Shown piece by piece: positions 6,725 to 7,218 of a DNA stretch of 7,218 bases. A program made the position numbers and the translations under genes. A model generated the notes under the pieces. It saw only the letters and a list, made by a program, of their open reading frames with translations. It had not been told where the DNA came from and ran no database searches. Origin of the DNA: Bacillota bacterium (lineage in GTDB: Bacteria > Bacillota > Clostridia > Lachnospirales > Lachnospiraceae); the NCBI GenBank assembly GCA_023387655.1, contig JAEWHR010000196.1, forward strand, positions 1 through 7,218, in the 5' to 3' direction. Numbering within the stretch: the first letter of the stretch is position 1; each line of letters starts with the position of its first letter.

Positions 6725-6787
6725 TTGAAGTATCAGAAGAGTTAATTGTAGTATTAGAGTAGTAACTTGAAGTATCAAAAAAGAGTG
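6725..6787. repeat. Three degenerate 21-bp tandem repeats upstream of the VanZ promoter
   Basis: Units at 6725-6745, 6746-6766 and 6767-6787 each begin with TTG(A/T)AGTAT(C/T)A. Units 1 and 3 share their first 11 bases exactly, and unit 1 matches each of the others at 15 of 21 positions. A weaker fourth copy with small deletions may lie at about 6702-6724. The third unit runs into the terminator of the upstream gene. Function unknown: binding-site array, remnant of duplicated sequence, or simple AT-rich slippage. Confidence 0.5.
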
Positions 6788-6819
6788 TATAAAACATTTC
6801 TTTCTGTTTTATACACTCT
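6777..6819 (-). terminator. Rho-independent terminator after the Ig-like protein gene
   Basis: AGAGTGTATAAAACA at 6782-6796 and its exact complement at 6805-6819 form a perfect 15-bp stem with an 8-nt loop. On the minus strand it is followed by five U residues (6781-6777). It starts 13 nt past the stop codon of the gene entering from the right edge. The stem is AT-rich, but the position and U-run make termination likely. Confidence 0.88.
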
Positions 6820-6832
6820 AATTCAATTAATA

Positions 6833-7218
6833 TTATCTTTGTACGGACAATGGTGAGTTAATAAGTGCTGTGTTATTGCTGTAGTCAACAAAATAATTAT
6901 TAGTTAAAATTAAGTGTTGAGCTGTACTTAAGGACTGATTAAAGCTTAAGTAAATCATATTTCCACTAACAAAAGTACTAGTTGGTGATACATAGCTACT
7001 GCCATTGTAAACCTGGAATGTTCCTGTTCCTGTAATAGGTTTGGACATCTGGATTTCGATTCCATACGGAGATACTTGCTTACAGCTAACAACAGAAGCA
7101 CTTGTGTTTTCGTCCAAAGTAAGTGTCACGTTATAAACTCTCATTTCACCGTAGGTACCGTTATAACCTTTCAATCCTCTGATGGTTAATGCATGGGTAC
7201 CTGTATTCGCTATTGCAC
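6833..7218 (-). CDS. C-terminal fragment of a probable secreted Ig-like domain protein (partial)
   Basis: The frame is open to the window edge, so this is the last 127 codons of a longer gene. The TTG at 7174 is internal and not a credible start. The fragment has two parts. The first (about 1-35, containing THALTIRGLKG and MRVYNVTLTLDE) looks like the end of one beta-sandwich domain. The second (about 40-127) looks like a complete bacterial Ig-like module of the kind in S-layer and cell-surface proteins: a GIEIQMSKPI strand, FQVYNGSSYV, IYLSFNQSL, then a Tyr-Asn-Asn stretch and DYSNNTA before the last strand. It is rich in Ser, Thr, Asn and Tyr with one cysteine, typical of extracellular Firmicute proteins. 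No LPXTG motif, membrane anchor or SLH repeat is visible at the C-terminus. The catalytic or binding function lies upstream, outside the window. Family assignment is inferred from pattern only. Confidence 0.7.
   Translation of the reverse strand, partial: AIANTGTHALTIRGLKGYNGTYGEMRVYNVTLTLDENTSASVVSCKQVSPYGIEIQMSKPITGTGTFQVYNGSSYVSPTSTFVSGNMIYLSFNQSLSTAQHLILTNNYFVDYSNNTALINSPLSVQR

Noticed and set aside
6666..6797. A 43-codon minus-strand reading frame spanning the 21-bp repeats
   Set aside because: Its ATG lies inside the terminator hairpin, there is no Shine-Dalgarno sequence, and the composition looks like AT-rich noncoding DNA. Repeats with a period of 21 keep a frame open by themselves.

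Overview
The window is AT-rich and every recognisable gene lies on the minus strand. It looks like a Gram-positive Clostridia chromosome, most likely a Lachnospiraceae/Lachnoclostridium-type organism. This is inferred from the composition, strong AGGAGG-type ribosome binding sites, tight rho-independent hairpins, and a VanZ gene beside a small clostridial-type membrane protein. No tRNA, rRNA, CRISPR array, insertion sequence or phage gene was seen.

Layout in the direction of transcription (right to left): (1) 7218-6833, the C-terminal end of a larger, probably secreted Ig-like protein cut by the window edge and closed by a perfect 15-bp terminator. (2) 6832-6581, a gene-free stretch with degenerate 21-bp tandem repeats and a good promoter. 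(3) 6562-5717, a two-gene membrane-protein unit: a VanZ-family protein, then a small three-helix protein 27 nt later. (4) 5587-3506, a 693-residue M29-type aminopeptidase-like protein with a long N-terminal extension. (5) 3415-2909, class I purE, followed by a strong terminator. (6) 2665-92, an 857-residue four-module sulfur-transfer flavoenzyme (CoA-disulfide reductase, rhodanese, TusA, DsrE2) with its own promoter, a palindromic operator candidate and a terminator.

There are probably three to four transcription units. No terminator is visible between the vanZ pair and the peptidase gene, or a convincing one between the peptidase gene and purE. Read-through from the vanZ promoter to the terminator after purE is therefore possible, though functional linkage is not obvious. 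The sulfur-transfer gene is clearly autonomous.

No wholly new multi-gene system is evident. The items most worth a second look are the single-polypeptide sulfur relay with a palindrome abutting its promoter, the enlarged M29-like protein, the pair of mutually exclusive hairpins in front of purE, and the 21-bp repeats upstream of vanZ.
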